Source: UBA668 sp049424465 (GTDB lineage Bacteria; Actinomycetota; Acidimicrobiia; Acidimicrobiales; Ilumatobacteraceae). From it: a stretch of DNA of 6,095 nucleotides. The translations under genes and the position numbers were made by a program. How positions within the stretch are numbered: position 1 is the first letter of the stretch; each line of letters begins with the position of its first letter. Under the pieces are notes generated by a model. It was not told where the DNA came from and did no database searches. It worked only from the letters and a program-made list of their open reading frames with translations. This document shows, one piece after another, positions 4,933 through 6,095 of the stretch. The stretch covers positions 1 through 6,095 of the forward strand of contig JBMSSR010000171.1 in assembly GCA_049424465.1 (NCBI GenBank). Direction: 5' to 3'.

Positions 4933-6095
4933 ATGGCCGTCGCTGCATCGTCGCTGGACCTCCCGCTCCTCGAGGGCCGACGAGCCGCCGAGACGGCCGA
5001 CCTGCCGCACGACGCGTGGCTCGCCCGCAGCCCGTTCGGCTATGCCGTCTGGCGCTACGACGACGCCGTGGCGATCCTGCGCGACAAGCGCTGGCACAAC
5101 GCGTCGGGTCGTATCGCCGAGTTGATGGGCGTCACCGACGAGGAGTTCCTCTCGCGCCAACGCGTCAACATCCTCAGCGCCGAGGGTGACGAGCACACCC
5201 GGCTGCGCCGCCTCGTGGCGCCGGCGTTCTCACCGCGCTCGGCCGATCGCCTGCGGCCGTTCATGCGCGACGTGATCGGGAGGCTCGTCGATGCCGTCGC
5301 GCCGGCCGGCCAGGCCGACTTCGCCACCGACATCTGCGAGCCCTACCCCATCCCCATCATCTGCGAGTTGCTCGGTGCACCCCAGCGAGACTGGCAGTTG
5401 TTCAGCCGCCTGGCCAACGACGTGCTCGAGGTCTTCTCGCTCGACATGGCCACCAAGCTCGACCGAATCATGCGCGCCCAGGACGAGCTCGAGGCCTACA
5501 CCCGCGAGCTCATCGACCAACGGCGCGGCCGCCCGTCCGACGACCTGCTGAGCGACCTCATCGCACAGGAGGAAGCAGGAGACCGCCTGACGACCGACGA
5601 GTTGGTCATGATGGTCAACGCCGTCATCGTCGGCGGCACCGACACCACCCGGAACCAGCTCGGGTGCGCGGTCAACCTCTTCGCGTCGCACCCCGACCAG
5701 TGGGCGCTGCTCGCAGAGCGGCCCGAGCTCGCTCCCCGGGCCGTCGAGGAGTCGATGCGGTACTTCGGTGCAGTGCGCGGCACGATGCGCTTCGCCAGCA
5801 CCGACCTCGAGTACCGGGACATCTCGTTCCCCGCCGGCACGTTCATGGGCATCGCGCTCGACACCGCCAACCGCGACGGAGCGGTCTTCGCTGCGCCGCT
5901 CGAGTTCGACATCACGACGCCGAAGGGCGACCAACCGCAGCTCACCTTCGGGTCCGGCATCCACTACTGCCTCGGTCAGGCACTCGCCCGCGCCGAACTG
6001 CAGGAGGCCCTCCCGCTGCTCGCACGACGGATGCCGGGCCTCGCGCTCGACGGCCCCACGACGTGGAAGCCCGACGGCGTGGGGGGGGGGGGGGG
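4933..6095 (+). CDS. Cytochrome P450, 3' end cut by window edge
   Basis: About 387 codons of a soluble, class I-like bacterial P450 are visible, with no N-terminal membrane anchor. Landmarks are the C-helix EHTRLRRLVAPAFSP (from E87, H88), the I-helix oxygen-activation motif VGGTDTT (GGTDTT 234-239, D237 and T238), the K-helix ExxR as ESMR (E273-R276), and the heme-binding loop FGSGIHYCLGQALA with the axial thiolate C346. All core residues are present. It would oxidise an unknown substrate and need a ferredoxin and reductase, neither of which is in view. Typical bacterial P450s have about 400 residues, so only a short tail is missing. The ATG at 4933 lies 53 bases after ald and has no Shine-Dalgarno; a weak -10-like TAGCGT ends 6 bases before it, with no matching -35. 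The last codons run into 15 G, where the sequence is doubtful. The CYP family cannot be assigned from memory. Confidence 0.93.
   Translation, partial: MAVAASSLDLPLLEGRRAAETADLPHDAWLARSPFGYAVWRYDDAVAILRDKRWHNASGRIAELMGVTDEEFLSRQRVNILSAEGDEHTRLRRLVAPAFSPRSADRLRPFMRDVIGRLVDAVAPAGQADFATDICEPYPIPIICELLGAPQRDWQLFSRLANDVLEVFSLDMATKLDRIMRAQDELEAYTRELIDQRRGRPSDDLLSDLIAQEEAGDRLTTDELVMMVNAVIVGGTDTTRNQLGCAVNLFASHPDQWALLAERPELAPRAVEESMRYFGAVRGTMRFASTDLEYRDISFPAGTFMGIALDTANRDGAVFAAPLEFDITTPKGDQPQLTFGSGIHYCLGQALARAELQEALPLLARRMPGLALDGPTTWKPDGVGGGG
6081..6095. other. Terminal run of 15 G, probable sequencing artefact
   Basis: The window ends in 15 consecutive G inside the P450 frame, right after KPDGV. Nothing else in the window resembles this run, and it would encode a stretch of glycines where P450s have their conserved C-terminal tail. 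Two-colour sequencing chemistries call G when signal is lost, so a read-end artefact at a contig edge is the simplest explanation. Confidence 0.7.

Noticed and set aside
3719..4948. Minus-strand open frame of 409 codons antisense to ald
   Set aside because: It is a shadow of a complete alanine dehydrogenase gene, with no family motifs of its own and a His/Val/Gly/Asp-rich composition.
5230..5964. Minus-strand open frame of 244 codons inside the P450 gene
   Set aside because: The plus strand has intact P450 I-helix, ExxR and heme-loop motifs across this interval; the minus frame has none of its own.
1..6095. tRNA, rRNA, CRISPR array, insertion sequence or attachment site
   Set aside because: I saw no spaced direct repeats, tRNA-like or rRNA-like stretches, transposase motifs or terminal inverted repeats; nearly the whole window is accounted for by ordinary genes.

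Overview
The window looks like a 6.1 kb piece of an actinomycete-like chromosome. GC is high, codon third positions are almost all G or C, and several genes seem to lack a ribosome binding site and to start directly behind a -10-like hexamer (leaderless starts). I infer Actinomycetota; the exact lineage cannot be read from this window. A run of 15 G at the right edge suggests the window ends at a contig end of a draft or metagenomic assembly.

Layout. Positions 1-964 (minus) hold most of a PotA-type ATP-binding subunit of a spermidine/putrescine ABC importer, cut at its C-terminal end by the window edge. A 249-base divergent gap with a strong GC hairpin (1077-1105) separates it from an Lrp/AsnC-family regulator at 1214-1672 (plus). 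That regulator converges, across a 34-base gap holding an imperfect hairpin, on a gamma-aminobutyraldehyde dehydrogenase-like gene at 1707-3134 (minus). Upstream of the dehydrogenase on the same strand is a second Lrp/AsnC regulator (3252-3698, AldR-like). It is transcribed away from an alanine dehydrogenase gene, ald (3761-4879, plus). A cytochrome P450 gene begins at 4933 (plus) and runs off the right edge.

How the genes fit together. The left half is consistent with a polyamine uptake and catabolism locus: importer ATPase, the dehydrogenase that turns 4-aminobutanal into GABA, and a regulator. The putrescine aminotransferase and the permease and binding-protein genes are not in view. The right half is the known aldR-ald divergent pair for alanine catabolism and synthesis. 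Both halves concern amino-nitrogen use under Lrp/AsnC-type control. The P450 has no visible functional link.

The most notable structure is the aldR-ald intergenic region. A perfect 14-bp palindrome at 3723-3736 sits exactly midway between the two start codons. It supplies a TTGATC -35-like hexamer to each strand. Both promoters have the same geometry: 17-base spacer, -10-like hexamer, 6 bases, start codon. I found no clearly undescribed multi-gene system here.
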